This document shows positions 53,982 to 62,912 of a stretch of 64,000 bases of DNA, piece by piece. Position numbers and translations under genes: made by a program. The stretch's first letter is position 1. Each line of letters starts with the position of its first letter. Origin of the DNA: Dyadobacter sp. LHD-138 (lineage in GTDB: Bacteria; Bacteroidota; Bacteroidia; Cytophagales; Spirosomataceae); assembly GCF_030929615.1 (NCBI RefSeq), contig NZ_JAVFVU010000019.1:1-64000 (forward strand). The letters run 5' to 3'. The notes beneath the pieces were generated by a model. It did no database searches and was not told where the DNA came from. It was given only the letters and a program-made list of their open reading frames with translations.

Positions 53982-54516
53982 ACATCAAACCATTTACAGG
54001 GATTGTAACGTCAATATCAATTAACCAGCCTTGCATATTGGCGTTGGCGACCTTGCCGACGGGCAGGATCTTGTCCTGGAAGATTTCAAAGATTACTTGG
54101 TAGTCCTGGCCTTCGACCTCGTTTACTTCGGTGGCATACCATTCGGCAGCCTGACGGATCAGCCCGACCATTTTTAACATCTTTTTCCAGGCTTCGTTTC
54201 TGGCTTCGAGTTTAACATCCGGTAATGCTGCCTGCGCTCCCATTTTTTTCATGATCATGACGGTGCAGGCAAAAGTCGCGCAAGTGAGTCCGGCGCCATT
54301 ATCCCGTAGTGGCGTTTCGGCCACCTGGAAGGTGCAAACTGTCTGATTTGGCTTTACGTCGTTATCAAACACCTTGGCTATTTCCGCTATCCCTTCGGGG
54401 CCGACAGAAAGCGTGCGGGCAACATCGATGCCGGGAAGGTTCCGGACAACCTGTTCAAAAAATTCTTTAAGGGTAATCAAATCGGTGATTACGACCATGC
54501 CGGTGTTAGTACTCAT
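53974..54516 (-). CDS. Phage structural protein, tail-tube or joining candidate
   Basis: 180 residues from the ATG at 54516; a longer frame to 54681 only overlaps the upstream gene and is not believable. LITLKEFFEQVVRNLPGIDV, then FQVAETPLRDNGAGLTCATF, then a helical middle and a beta C terminus (GWLIDIDVTIPVNGLMYV). It overlaps the neighbour's stop by 11 bp. The place between connector and tape measure suggests a tail terminator or tube protein. No family recognised. Confidence 0.55.
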   Translation of the reverse strand: MSTNTGMVVITDLITLKEFFEQVVRNLPGIDVARTLSVGPEGIAEIAKVFDNDVKPNQTVCTFQVAETPLRDNGAGLTCATFACTVMIMKKMGAQAALPDVKLEARNEAWKKMLKMVGLIRQAAEWYATEVNEVEGQDYQVIFEIFQDKILPVGKVANANMQGWLIDIDVTIPVNGLMYV

Positions 54517-55327
54517 ATCCGTTGTCTTGGTTATCGCGGGTTTCTTCCGCGGTGATTGTGTCGTCCAGGGCGGCGGCGTACACCAGGTGGGCGTATTGTT
54601 TGCCCACGCTATCAAAGTCTCCGAAATGCCCTTCTTTGGCGATGTTTTTAAGTAACATGATCCAGCCGCGGCCGTCGCCATACCGGGGCGCTGTGTCGCC
54701 TCCGAAAAGGCCTTCGTACTGTTCCAGAAAAGATTTTGCCTGCACTTCGAAATAGGTCAGGATAACCATTTTCATTTGCAGATCCATCGATTCCAGGGAG
54801 GCGGCGCGTTTCATCATTCTGGCTTCGTTAAAGGTTTCGCGGTCATCACCGGTCCAGTCCGGTGATGACAAAAACGCTTTCAAGTCCGATCTGGCCGGGC
54901 GGCACAAAGTGGCAATAAGCCGGTTTAAAGCCGTGGGGTCTGGCTCGTCGGGATCCGCAAAATCGGTGTAGGCGATGAAGGCCATCGACAATTCCAGGGC
55001 GGTGGTGTCGGCAAAGTTTTCTTCCGGAAGAATGTAATTAACTCCTTCGTGTTCAAAGTAGGGGAACGGCCGGTCTTCGGGCGCGGTAAATACCCATTTG
55101 ACTTGCTCCTTTAACATTTGCCATTCCCTGGTCGTCATGGCCCAGGTTGCCCATTGCTTTGCCGAGATCAGGAAAGTGATCTGTACCAACAATTCAAACA
55201 CTTCATCCGTGATGTCCTGGGGTGATAACCTTGAAAAGACGATCAGCCTGGCAATCGTTTCGGGGTCGCATTCCTGCCAGCTGGCCGGTGCGTAATAAGT
55301 TTTCTTATTGTATTTTAATATATCCAT
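54506..55327 (-). CDS. Phage protein, unknown (head-tail region)
   Basis: 273 residues, mostly helical, starting MDILKYNKKTYYAPASWQEC. Contains FELLVQITFLISAKQWATWA, PFPYFEHEGVNYILPEENFA and DLQMKMVILTYFEVQAKSFL. Start and the stop of the 665-residue protein share TGATG. The character and position allow a tail assembly chaperone, but no frameshift signal or sequence match supports that; I leave it unassigned. Confidence 0.6.
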   Translation of the reverse strand: MDILKYNKKTYYAPASWQECDPETIARLIVFSRLSPQDITDEVFELLVQITFLISAKQWATWAMTTREWQMLKEQVKWVFTAPEDRPFPYFEHEGVNYILPEENFADTTALELSMAFIAYTDFADPDEPDPTALNRLIATLCRPARSDLKAFLSSPDWTGDDRETFNEARMMKRAASLESMDLQMKMVILTYFEVQAKSFLEQYEGLFGGDTAPRYGDGRGWIMLLKNIAKEGHFGDFDSVGKQYAHLVYAAALDDTITAEETRDNQDNGYEY

Positions 55328-57324
55328 CAGGCCGGGTCAATTCTAATGATCAGATCGGGATCGCCCCAGTTCGAAACGATGTTCGCGAAACGGTACGTTT
55401 GCGGACCACTCAAAACGGGGCTGGTCTGGTTTTTCGACGGGATACTGACACGATAGGGCAATGTTGGCACATTGGCAAACATGCACCGTACATCAATATT
55501 CCGCGTACCCGCTGGCAAGGTTGTGTCCGAGAAACGAGGCGGTGCACCGGTGTAGGTCGTATTCGGAATTAATTCCACGTCATTGATCATTATAGCGCCA
55601 ATCGGGTTATAAGATCCGCCGTAGTTACCATTACCATCACCTGGTGTGTAGTTGATCAAACCTAGCTTCAAATTCACGGCCGGGATGCAGCCACCGCTAC
55701 TGTCAGCGTTGGCCTGTGTGTCCAGGGCGGTCCATGCCGTTTGGGCTTTGGCCTGAGCGTCGGCCTGGCTTAGCTCAGAGCCGTAGGATCCGGCTGGGAT
55801 GGCGATTGCCCAGGTTGTACCTACCTGCCCATTGCCGCAGGTGGATTTTTTGAAATTAGATTGCCCTGCAATGAAGGTATTAAAGAAGGGAGTAGTAGAC
55901 GCTGCACATGCGCCCGTGTCCCAGGGCGGGATATATCCGTCCGTTCCTGAAATGTTGGCTTTCGTGGTGATCGGGCGCACATTTTCACCAGAATCCAGGT
56001 AATATTTTACCAGCTCGTTTACGATCTGTTTTCCGGTCCGTAAACCGTTCGCGTCCAGCTGGCAACTTACAGACCATTGTTTCCAACCGGTTTGACGTGT
56101 GACCGGCACAATTTTCGGCAGTTTGGAGTACCCTCCAATACCGTTGGCGTACGTGAAACTTAAAGTCCGCTCAATGGGCCATTCCGTATTACTTTGGGTG
56201 GTCAGTCCACCGAAATTGGGGGTTAAAGGGATAAATTCGTCACCATCGACAATATAGAATTCCTCAGAAAGGGCAAGGTCTTCCAGGTATTCGCGGTGGT
56301 TTGCATTTAACCAGTTGCCAACATTTACGGTGATCTGACGTTCGCCAGTCACGTTATTGATCAGGACTTCCGAAACGGTTGGTAAGTAATCGTAATCGGT
56401 GAAACGTTCGAGGATTTGCCGGTTAATACTGACGGATTCACTCGCAGATCCTACACAGCGCAAGGTGTCATAACCGCCCAGACTATTCTGGAAAACAATG
56501 TATTTGACCGACTCGTATGCAAAGCGGTCAATCCGGTAAAAACGCGTTTCGCTGACCTGTTCACCGTTTTCGTTCGACAACCACACTTCGTACCAGGTTA
56601 CGGGTTTGGTCCTGGCTTGCAGGTTAAGTTCGGAATAGCCCACCGGTACAGAGTAAACCGTCATAGGCGTTACATTGTCCACAGTTTTGGCCGTGAAAGT
56701 TTCCGCTGAATTGTCGGCATAATACACCCGGGCGCGAAGGTTTAAGGACCTAGGCGACGGGGTGAAGTTGGTAAGAAAATACAGGCGTTCCGGCTGGTCA
56801 GTCCTTACCAGCTTGCCGTCAGGTTGCCAGGTTAGAAACTTACTGAGCTGCCCACCAATCACCTGGGTAAAGAAAACGTCTTTGTACATCGAAAAATGAC
56901 GCATCGCCATTTGCGCACGGATCGCCCACAGGGTTGTGGATGTCTCTGTCCGGATCAGGGTTTCATCGTTGTAGGCGGAGCTAACGTAGTAATACTGACG
57001 GGTCAGGTTAGGACACACTGAAATGAAATTATCCGCGTACACGGGCGGCGTCGCGCTCAGCTGGTCGTCAATCCGGGTTTGCACTTCAAAATATGCGCCT
57101 GGGCTGATTGTATAGCCATCAGGTACGGGCTTTTCAGATGCTTCCTGAATGGGCAAGTTTATAAATTGGCTGTTTTGGAAAGACTTCTGGATCCGTAATT
57201 CAAGCTGATAACGAAGATCTACCCGGCTTGCACCTGGTGCCAGAACAACGGGATCCACCAAAACGACAATGGGGTTCCGGGTCATTTGCAGCTTTTGGTG
57301 CTGCATGGTTGCTAAGTAATCCAT
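55327..57324 (-). CDS. Large phage protein with DUF5977 domain
   Basis: 665 residues, beta-rich. Residues about 480-560 match the DUF5977 pattern (FKKSTCGNGQVGTTWAIAIP, AGSYGSELSQADAQAKAQTA, Cys near SSGGC), a small Cys-flanked domain frequent in Bacteroidota surface and tail proteins. The first 470 residues contain repeated strands (LNLRARVYYADNSAETFTAK, PVTWYEVWLSNENGEQVSET) like fibronectin/Ig modules. Its place between the connector and tail genes is unusual for a fibre. Translational coupling through TAATG with the upstream gene. Possibly a neck decoration or adhesion protein. Confidence 0.65.
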   Translation of the reverse strand: MDYLATMQHQKLQMTRNPIVVLVDPVVLAPGASRVDLRYQLELRIQKSFQNSQFINLPIQEASEKPVPDGYTISPGAYFEVQTRIDDQLSATPPVYADNFISVCPNLTRQYYYVSSAYNDETLIRTETSTTLWAIRAQMAMRHFSMYKDVFFTQVIGGQLSKFLTWQPDGKLVRTDQPERLYFLTNFTPSPRSLNLRARVYYADNSAETFTAKTVDNVTPMTVYSVPVGYSELNLQARTKPVTWYEVWLSNENGEQVSETRFYRIDRFAYESVKYIVFQNSLGGYDTLRCVGSASESVSINRQILERFTDYDYLPTVSEVLINNVTGERQITVNVGNWLNANHREYLEDLALSEEFYIVDGDEFIPLTPNFGGLTTQSNTEWPIERTLSFTYANGIGGYSKLPKIVPVTRQTGWKQWSVSCQLDANGLRTGKQIVNELVKYYLDSGENVRPITTKANISGTDGYIPPWDTGACAASTTPFFNTFIAGQSNFKKSTCGNGQVGTTWAIAIPAGSYGSELSQADAQAKAQTAWTALDTQANADSSGGCIPAVNLKLGLINYTPGDGNGNYGGSYNPIGAIMINDVELIPNTTYTGAPPRFSDTTLPAGTRNIDVRCMFANVPTLPYRVSIPSKNQTSPVLSGPQTYRFANIVSNWGDPDLIIRIDPA

Positions 57325-58313
57325 TATTTCATCCGGAAAATTGAACTGTACTGACTATTATCTGGCAATTTGTTGGTTGGCTGGGCTTTGGATGCCTGGC
57401 TTTCGGCATACAAGGGGAACAATGCGATGTTATTAACCAGGTAAGCACGCAGGGCATTTTGCCATTTTTTAGCCTCTGTTTCGGCAGATCGGACCAGGCT
57501 CATGATGGTTTCATTGTCGATGGCCTTGGAATTGTAGATCCCGTCAAAATCACTGAGTACGCGGATGTTTCCATTGCTGATCATGGCGAACTGTAAATTC
57601 GGAAGGGCGACGTAATAGGCAGTCAAAGCCAGCGCGCGGCGTATGGCCGATAACAAAACCTGTTCGTTCAGGGACAGATCCCCCGCAACCAGGCCTTCTT
57701 TAAGCCGGTCGTATTGCGCCTTACCGATCCGAGGCAAAACAAAATCACGCTCCGCCAGCTTGATGTATGGCCGCATGTTTAAAAACAGGCGATAGTTGCC
57801 ATCGATCTGTGGCAGGAATTCGCTCATGACGGTAGCAGACGGCACAAAAAGCGCACGGGTAGCTTTTGCGGTTTCTGAATTCTTATACGCTGGAAAGTGG
57901 TCAGTGTTTTCTTCCAGGTAAACCAAAACCGCTTCCAGGGCGGCGACGGCGTTCTTTTCCGTCTCGCGGATCCTGCGATCAAGAACACCGATACGGACCG
58001 GTTGCGTACTGTCGGTTCCAAGTTCCTGTAAACCATTGTCACCATCATTCCCGATACTGAAAGGAAGATATTTCAGGTATGCAAACCAGGCCAACGCACG
58101 CTGTGTCTTGGTCAACAGTATGGTTTTCTTTGGCTCTATCCCGAAATCATCGCGGAATTGTTCCAGGTCGGCCAGTATTTCGGGACCAACGGCGCGTTCT
58201 AAAATGGTTTCCTGAGCCTCGTTAATGTAGGCTTGTAGGAATTCGTCAGTACTGGCGGCCATGACTGCCCGGCCGAGATATAATATTAAGTCGTCAACAC
58301 TTTTAAGCAGCAT
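57324..58313 (-). CDS. Internally duplicated head-tail connector-like protein
   Basis: 329 residues from the ATG at 58313, overlapping the portal gene stop by 11 bp. Two similar helical halves are visible: residues about 5-152 and 162-312. Matching pairs include AYINEAQETILERAVGPEIL with PYIKLAERDFVLPRIGKAQY, QRALAWFAYLKYLPF with RRALALTAYYVALPN, and HFPAYKNSETAKA with LFPLYAESQASKA. Small helical proteins after the portal are usually connectors (gp6/gp15 type); here one gene seems to carry two. Function inferred from location and fold type. Confidence 0.65.
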   Translation of the reverse strand: MLLKSVDDLILYLGRAVMAASTDEFLQAYINEAQETILERAVGPEILADLEQFRDDFGIEPKKTILLTKTQRALAWFAYLKYLPFSIGNDGDNGLQELGTDSTQPVRIGVLDRRIRETEKNAVAALEAVLVYLEENTDHFPAYKNSETAKATRALFVPSATVMSEFLPQIDGNYRLFLNMRPYIKLAERDFVLPRIGKAQYDRLKEGLVAGDLSLNEQVLLSAIRRALALTAYYVALPNLQFAMISNGNIRVLSDFDGIYNSKAIDNETIMSLVRSAETEAKKWQNALRAYLVNNIALFPLYAESQASKAQPTNKLPDNSQYSSIFRMK

Positions 58314-59679
58314 CTTCTTGATCGGTTTGTTGTGAATTTGAACCCTGATTGCCTGAATCCTGCTGTGTTTTCGCCTGCTTTCCTGCTGGGTTTTTGTCAT
58401 CACTGACCAGCAGGATATCAAAGAAACCGGCAAACACATCATCCGGAAGATTTAAGGCGGTTTTGACATCGTGATTGAACGGGCTAAGGATTAATTGGCG
58501 TTCGCGTGGCGTACGAAAAAACTGCTGGTAATTGGCAGATACTTTCAATTCGCTTCCGGATCCCCCAATGGTTTTACCATCAGAAACACCGGCAAGGGTT
58601 GGCAACATCCGGGATGCGTTGGCGAAAGCACGTAGGGCGATGTCGTAGGCTTCCTGCAATTCCTTGGCGTTTAATGATCGTTTGATCTCTTCAAAGGCGA
58701 TCATCCCCGACATTTTTCCGTCCGGACCCATGTCGCATTCATCGAAAATGACTTTCGGCCCTGACTCGCTAGTGATCATTTCTTCAACCTTTTCGTAAAA
58801 TGCGTCCCGAACTTTTTCCTTTTCTTTTTCTGGGTCGTAGCTGTCATCGTTATTGTCGATGGCAGCTGCGGCGTTGGCGATCATTTGATCAAAATAGGCA
58901 GTAGCAACCCGGCAGATGTGGGCTATGTTTTTGTTGTGCTTGACAGTCGAACCGATGGATTTGGCAATGAAATTCATAACCTCAATCCACATGACTGTTT
59001 CTTCGCCCCAATACTGGCCGAAACCATAATACGCCTGGCCGCTTTGGTAGGGCCGAAGCTGGAAAATAGTTTCGGCCAGGTTGGCGTTTTTCGGATTGTA
59101 GGCCGGTGTAGCGATCGTGTTTTTGCTGACACTTTCAGAGCTGGACCAGTCCGAGTTCATTAACCAGGTTTCTACATTTCTACCGGTGGTTTTTACCGCA
59201 CGGCAAACGATAGCGTCTTTAACACTGTAAATCGGTAGTTTTCCTTCGAGTGTCCGGTTAACAAAGATGTTTCCCGTCTCGATCAGCGATGTACACATGG
59301 CATTGACAAGGCCGTTAAGACCTTCCATACCGTACGATTTGGCGTAGTTCTTCGTCGCTTTGTTGGAAAACGGGATCCGGTTGATGATCCCGTTTTGCTC
59401 GACATGTTTAAACCATCCGAAACCGCCCCCAAAAATAAAATCGGCCCTGGCTTCGATCAGGTTTTGAGCATCGCCGTTGCTTCGTAAAAGTTTCAGGCGC
59501 TCATTTGGCAAAAGGTTGTTTTCGCCCCACGGATATAGTTCGAAATCCTTTCCGTCAACTTTTACGGTCCGCTGGACATTACCGCGGGAACTGTTGATGT
59601 CGCGCTGTTCTTGTGGATCCACCGAGGCGGACTTTGAAAAGTGGATCATCCGGGTTTTGGGTCTTGAATTATTTGACAT
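58303..59679 (-). CDS. Phage portal protein
   Basis: 458 residues. The portal forms the dodecameric DNA gate at one capsid vertex. Supporting features are the position after the terminase, ELYPWGENNLLPNERLKLLR and ARADFIFGGGFGWFKHVEQN near the N terminus, ALRAFANASRMLPTLAGVSD, then FFRTPRERQLILSPFNHDVK in the wing/stem region, and a Gln/Ser-rich tail (KTQQDSGNQGSNSQQTDQED). Bacteroidota phage portals diverge from the HK97 and SPP1 types, so a profile match would be weak; I rate this by architecture. Confidence 0.75.
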   Translation of the reverse strand: MSNNSRPKTRMIHFSKSASVDPQEQRDINSSRGNVQRTVKVDGKDFELYPWGENNLLPNERLKLLRSNGDAQNLIEARADFIFGGGFGWFKHVEQNGIINRIPFSNKATKNYAKSYGMEGLNGLVNAMCTSLIETGNIFVNRTLEGKLPIYSVKDAIVCRAVKTTGRNVETWLMNSDWSSSESVSKNTIATPAYNPKNANLAETIFQLRPYQSGQAYYGFGQYWGEETVMWIEVMNFIAKSIGSTVKHNKNIAHICRVATAYFDQMIANAAAAIDNNDDSYDPEKEKEKVRDAFYEKVEEMITSESGPKVIFDECDMGPDGKMSGMIAFEEIKRSLNAKELQEAYDIALRAFANASRMLPTLAGVSDGKTIGGSGSELKVSANYQQFFRTPRERQLILSPFNHDVKTALNLPDDVFAGFFDILLVSDDKNPAGKQAKTQQDSGNQGSNSQQTDQEDAA

Positions 59680-59691
59680 GGCTAATAAATT

Positions 59692-60000
59692 TTAAAATCT
59701 GTGATCAATTTCCCGGCCGTCCACGCTTCGCAGCAAACACCAAAAGATTTCAAAGGGCTGCCAGGCTCCGGATTTGGTTTTGTATTCCAGGTAGGCCTTA
59801 CCAGCTCGTTTATTTTCTTTCTGTATGCTGGATAGGTCGGATTTTTCTTTCCTGTTGTAGTATCCTGACCGGTTTCGGCACTCGTCTTTTTCACCATACG
59901 AACCATCTTTTTTCTGGTAGGTAATCGCGAAAGTTTTTTGATATCCGGATGCCATTTGGATCTGCCGCCTGGCATCTTTTAAATACATTTTCATCATCAT
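59692..60000 (-). CDS. Small basic phage protein, unknown
   Basis: About 102 residues, strongly basic and tyrosine-rich (TFAITYQKKDGSYGEKDECR, RAGKAYLEYKTKSGAWQPFE). Start is MMMKMYLKD at 60000 or one of the next ATGs. An alternative frame (59682-59975) on the same strand has low-quality composition, and I reject it. Lies between terminase and portal genes. Function unknown; DNA-binding or a minor head role is possible. Confidence 0.5.
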   Translation of the reverse strand: MMMKMYLKDARRQIQMASGYQKTFAITYQKKDGSYGEKDECRNRSGYYNRKEKSDLSSIQKENKRAGKAYLEYKTKSGAWQPFEIFWCLLRSVDGREIDHRF

Positions 60001-60215
60001 AATGGGTTAAAACTGTGGCAAATCCTTTGAAACAGGTAGGACGTCATTCTGATTTCGACATCATTCCGGTGTTTTAAAGTGCCTTGTTTTTGATTATCAG
60101 TTAGTTATCGCTGAAAACAACCTTTCAGAGTCCGCTACTCTTGGAGGGGATTGCCCGCCCTGTATCGGTTTGGCAATTGCCATTTGGCAAATTCCGTTAT
60201 ATGCACGGCCATTTT

Positions 60216-61817
60216 TCAGCTTTGCCTGGTTCCGAAACGCGGACCGGATCCAGTGGCGGCGATTGGGACAATTCGAGAATATTTTTTAAATAAAATGTAA
60301 TCGAACGCATCAGAAAGGTGTGTTGCATATTGCTGATCCAACTTAATGTTTGATTCCGATGATTTGTCCTTCTCGAAGTTGTCGCCGATGATTGGAGTGT
60401 GCTTGAGACTTATTAATAAGCTCTTGCAATCCTGTTCGTTGATGCGAACACGCGGAACACTTGAATGTCTCTCTGATAAGATTGTGTTGATAACACGATA
60501 ACGAATCTTGTATGGTGGATAAGAGTTCTGCACACAGTCAACAATACGCCATCCGTTAGTCATCAGTACTTTCTTATATAGCTGATAGTGGGTCTTGTTA
60601 CGTCCGGGGTCGCCCTTCTTACCGCTGTTATCCCCATACAAATAGACCATCTTGCGAGCATGGTCCTTGTACTTGGTACAGAACTTCTCTGCCAGATCTT
60701 CCACCAGGGTAGTCTCTGCCTTCTTAACAAACATGTTGTCAATGAATCTTAGCTCTTTGTCATGCTCTTGCGCGATAACCTGACAGGTGAAGCCAGCGTT
60801 AAAGTCCAGGCTGATTTCAAGCGCCTTGGTAGTAAGATAGTCCTTACGCTTAGACATATAGAGCCTTGATTTTTCATCAAACTGATACTCGTACATGTCG
60901 CTGTACGTGTGCCTGGTAAATGTCAGGGCGCTATAATAGGCGTTTTCCACCTTCTCAATTCTTCGGTTCATGACCTCGATATCAAAGGCCAGGTCTGATT
61001 CCGATGCCTCACGTTCTGACTCTATCCAGTTTCCGGGCAAGTTCATCAGGTTGTCGTAAGGCGTGGACTCCATGAAGAAATATTGTTCTGGCTTTTTCTT
61101 CATCAACTCTTCAGTGCGATATATCCACTGTTGTTCTGGCGTCCAGGCTGCCGATGTGAAATCCGCAATCAGCCAGTGCAAGGGATGATTGAGCCCTTTT
61201 CGGCCTTTTCTGGGATCCCGGTAGGTGTATTTATTGGCACGGACCGTTTTACGCAAAACGGTATTGTAGAACGACTCTTTCAGTTTAAAGCTTTCATCCA
61301 TCACCAACTGGTCCAGGTTCAAACCACGGGCCGTATCCGGGCGGTCGGCAGAAAGAAAAACTACCGTATAGCCATTTTTGAAGCAAACGCAATTATCATA
61401 CGTGTTTACGCCCTCCCAGGGATGCCACCATCCCTCTGGTGGGCGCCTGTTAATTACATAATGCCCCCACGTCCGGATCTTCGGATCATATTCATGCAGG
61501 CCGTATTCAGCAAATACCTTACGACTCTGTGAAAGTACTACATCCTGGACGTGCCGGAAGGTCATCGAGGCTAAACCTAACTTTGCCCTGGGAAGCTCAA
61601 AAGCAGATTCGGCAATCAAACGCATTAAAACGTTGGTTTTCCCACACCCCCTACCTCCGTTAAAAGTGGCCCTGAATCCTGCCTGATATCCGATTCCGTC
61701 GGCACCTAAAAAATCCGCTTCATTTTCCAGGACTTTCATCAGAAAATTGGCTTGTGCCGGGTTGGGATGCAGCTTTATGTACGATGGATCATCAACGTAC
61801 TTCTTGGCTTTCGACAT
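60216..61817 (-). CDS. Phage terminase large subunit
   Basis: 533 residues from the ATG at 61817, which has an excellent AAGGAGG site six bases upstream, uncommon in this phylum and decisive for the start. The ATPase half has a Walker A GGRGCGKTN (about residue 52) and a Walker B LDQLVMDESFK; the RNase H-like nuclease half has LDFNAGFTCQVIAQEHDK, VYLYGDNSGKKGDP and HLSDAFDYILFKK acidic residues. It cuts and pumps DNA into the prohead through the portal. Overlaps the small subunit by 26 bp. Confidence 0.93.
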   Translation of the reverse strand: MSKAKKYVDDPSYIKLHPNPAQANFLMKVLENEADFLGADGIGYQAGFRATFNGGRGCGKTNVLMRLIAESAFELPRAKLGLASMTFRHVQDVVLSQSRKVFAEYGLHEYDPKIRTWGHYVINRRPPEGWWHPWEGVNTYDNCVCFKNGYTVVFLSADRPDTARGLNLDQLVMDESFKLKESFYNTVLRKTVRANKYTYRDPRKGRKGLNHPLHWLIADFTSAAWTPEQQWIYRTEELMKKKPEQYFFMESTPYDNLMNLPGNWIESEREASESDLAFDIEVMNRRIEKVENAYYSALTFTRHTYSDMYEYQFDEKSRLYMSKRKDYLTTKALEISLDFNAGFTCQVIAQEHDKELRFIDNMFVKKAETTLVEDLAEKFCTKYKDHARKMVYLYGDNSGKKGDPGRNKTHYQLYKKVLMTNGWRIVDCVQNSYPPYKIRYRVINTILSERHSSVPRVRINEQDCKSLLISLKHTPIIGDNFEKDKSSESNIKLDQQYATHLSDAFDYILFKKYSRIVPIAATGSGPRFGTRQS

Positions 61818-62331
61818 CAATAACCTCCTTTCTTTCGCTACCAGGTACATGCACATCACCATTGACCACATACACCCGCACACCGGTCGGCATCGATTCT
61901 CCTGGTGGGACAATGTTGTCTACTTCGTCCAGTTTGGACAGTTTCGCAATCCTGTCGATTGCTTTCATGATCACATCCGGGTCATGATCACGGCGGCCAA
62001 TACTCAGCGCGATGTACGCGGCCTCTTTCAGAATTTTGGTAATCCCGCGTTTGTCCAGGTCGTAAGCTACGCCCCACAGCTCGTAGGCGTCGCGTAAAAT
62101 CTGGTATGCGTGGGTTTTTTCGTGGCCGTATTCATTGTAGAGCATCGCCACGACCTGAGAAGGCGAAAACATTTTGCTGGACCAGCTCCATGCCTTTTTC
62201 ATCTTTTCAAAGTACAATTGATCACGTTGGTTAAGCTTTTCGCCTTTCACCAAGTGATCTTTGAACTTATCCATTTTGTGTTCTCCTTTTTCGGGCAGGC
62301 CAGACCCGAAAGGCAATAAGTTGTTATCCAT
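61792..62331 (-). CDS. Phage terminase small subunit-like protein
   Basis: About 179 residues from the ATG at 62331 (a longer frame to 62385 would enter the terminator). Helical, with an HTH-like stretch MFSPSQVVAMLYNEYGHEKT followed by AYQILRDAYELWGVAYDLDK, and a beta C-terminal part (VRVYVVNGDVHVPGSERKEV). Position just ahead of the large subunit supports a DNA-recognition role. First gene of the late operon after the terminator. Confidence 0.72.
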   Translation of the reverse strand: MDNNLLPFGSGLPEKGEHKMDKFKDHLVKGEKLNQRDQLYFEKMKKAWSWSSKMFSPSQVVAMLYNEYGHEKTHAYQILRDAYELWGVAYDLDKRGITKILKEAAYIALSIGRRDHDPDVIMKAIDRIAKLSKLDEVDNIVPPGESMPTGVRVYVVNGDVHVPGSERKEVIDVESQEVR

Positions 62332-62383
62332 ATCATTGCGGTTTTGGGCAATGATATCAGATTGATATAGGTAGGAATAGGAC

Positions 62384-62417
62384 AAAAAAACACCCTGTCA
62401 GCAAAACTAACAGGGTG
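62384..62417 (-). terminator. Terminator ahead of the terminase genes
   Basis: CACCCTGT with ACAGGGTG around an 11-base loop; on the minus strand it is followed by seven T residues. It ends the transcript of the HTH gene, so late genes need anti-termination or their own promoter in the 62418-62444 or leader region. Confidence 0.88.
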
Positions 62418-62444
62418 AATAAATTATCAAAACAAACAAGGGTA

Positions 62445-62876
62445 TTAAACCCGAGTACTATAAATTTCGTTTTTAATCAACTTTACATCATTGAGTTGCG
62501 GAATTACTAAAACATTTTCACTAGGAATCACGCCCCTGGTAATCCAGTTTTGCACCCTGCTAACTTTTAAGTTGTGCTGCTTAGAATAATCTGAAATTGT
62601 CATCCAGTCGTGCAGATCATATTCGGCGCCGGATACGACCAATTTAACATCTTCCAGCCTTTTTAATTCACTCAGATCTTCCTTAATAGTAGCAATTACC
62701 TGCTTGGCAGTTGATTGTATATTCAAGAAAAATGGTTTTGTTTCCTGCTTTTCTTCAGGTGTAAGAGCTTCGTAGAATGCTGCGAATTTTCCCCGTATTT
62801 CGACTTTTTCTTCCTCAGAAGCTTTACTTAGATCGGATACATAATCCGAAAGCCTTTTTTTAATTTCAGTTTTCAT
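62445..62876 (-). CDS. HTH DNA-binding phage protein
   Basis: 143 residues. N-terminal 90 residues are charged and helical (KKRLSDYVSDLSKASEEEKV). The C-terminal part carries a MerR/excisionase-like winged helix: HDWMTISDYSKQHNLKVSRV, QNWITRGVIPSENVLVIPQL. Such proteins regulate phage genes or nick/bend att DNA. It is followed by a strong terminator and preceded by a 56-codon gene that shares its promoter. Candidate to bind the 13-mer repeats, without proof. Confidence 0.7.
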   Translation of the reverse strand: MKTEIKKRLSDYVSDLSKASEEEKVEIRGKFAAFYEALTPEEKQETKPFFLNIQSTAKQVIATIKEDLSELKRLEDVKLVVSGAEYDLHDWMTISDYSKQHNLKVSRVQNWITRGVIPSENVLVIPQLNDVKLIKNEIYSTRV

Positions 62877-62912
62877 ATAGTAAAGTTGAAGGGAGGGGTT
62901 TCCCCCTCCGTG

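Noticed and set aside
54517..54681. 55-residue N-terminal extension of the 180-residue phage gene
   Set aside because: It is a different-frame reading of the upstream gene; the true start is the ATG at 54516 that overlaps the upstream stop by 11 bp like its neighbours.
58314..58442. 43-residue N-terminal extension of the connector-like gene
   Set aside because: Overlaps the portal C-terminus in another frame; the internal ATG at 58313 fits the operon overlap pattern and the start of the first repeat.
59682..59975. Alternative 97-residue frame between terminase and portal
   Set aside because: Same strand as 59692-60000 but with many Pro/Arg/Lys residues and poor composition; the 102-residue frame looks more protein-like. 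Only one of them is likely real.
60001..60215. Possible 25-codon gene in the gap downstream of the terminase
   Set aside because: Frame is very short, has no ribosome-binding site and no conserved feature; the TTGGCAA direct repeat there is too short to interpret.
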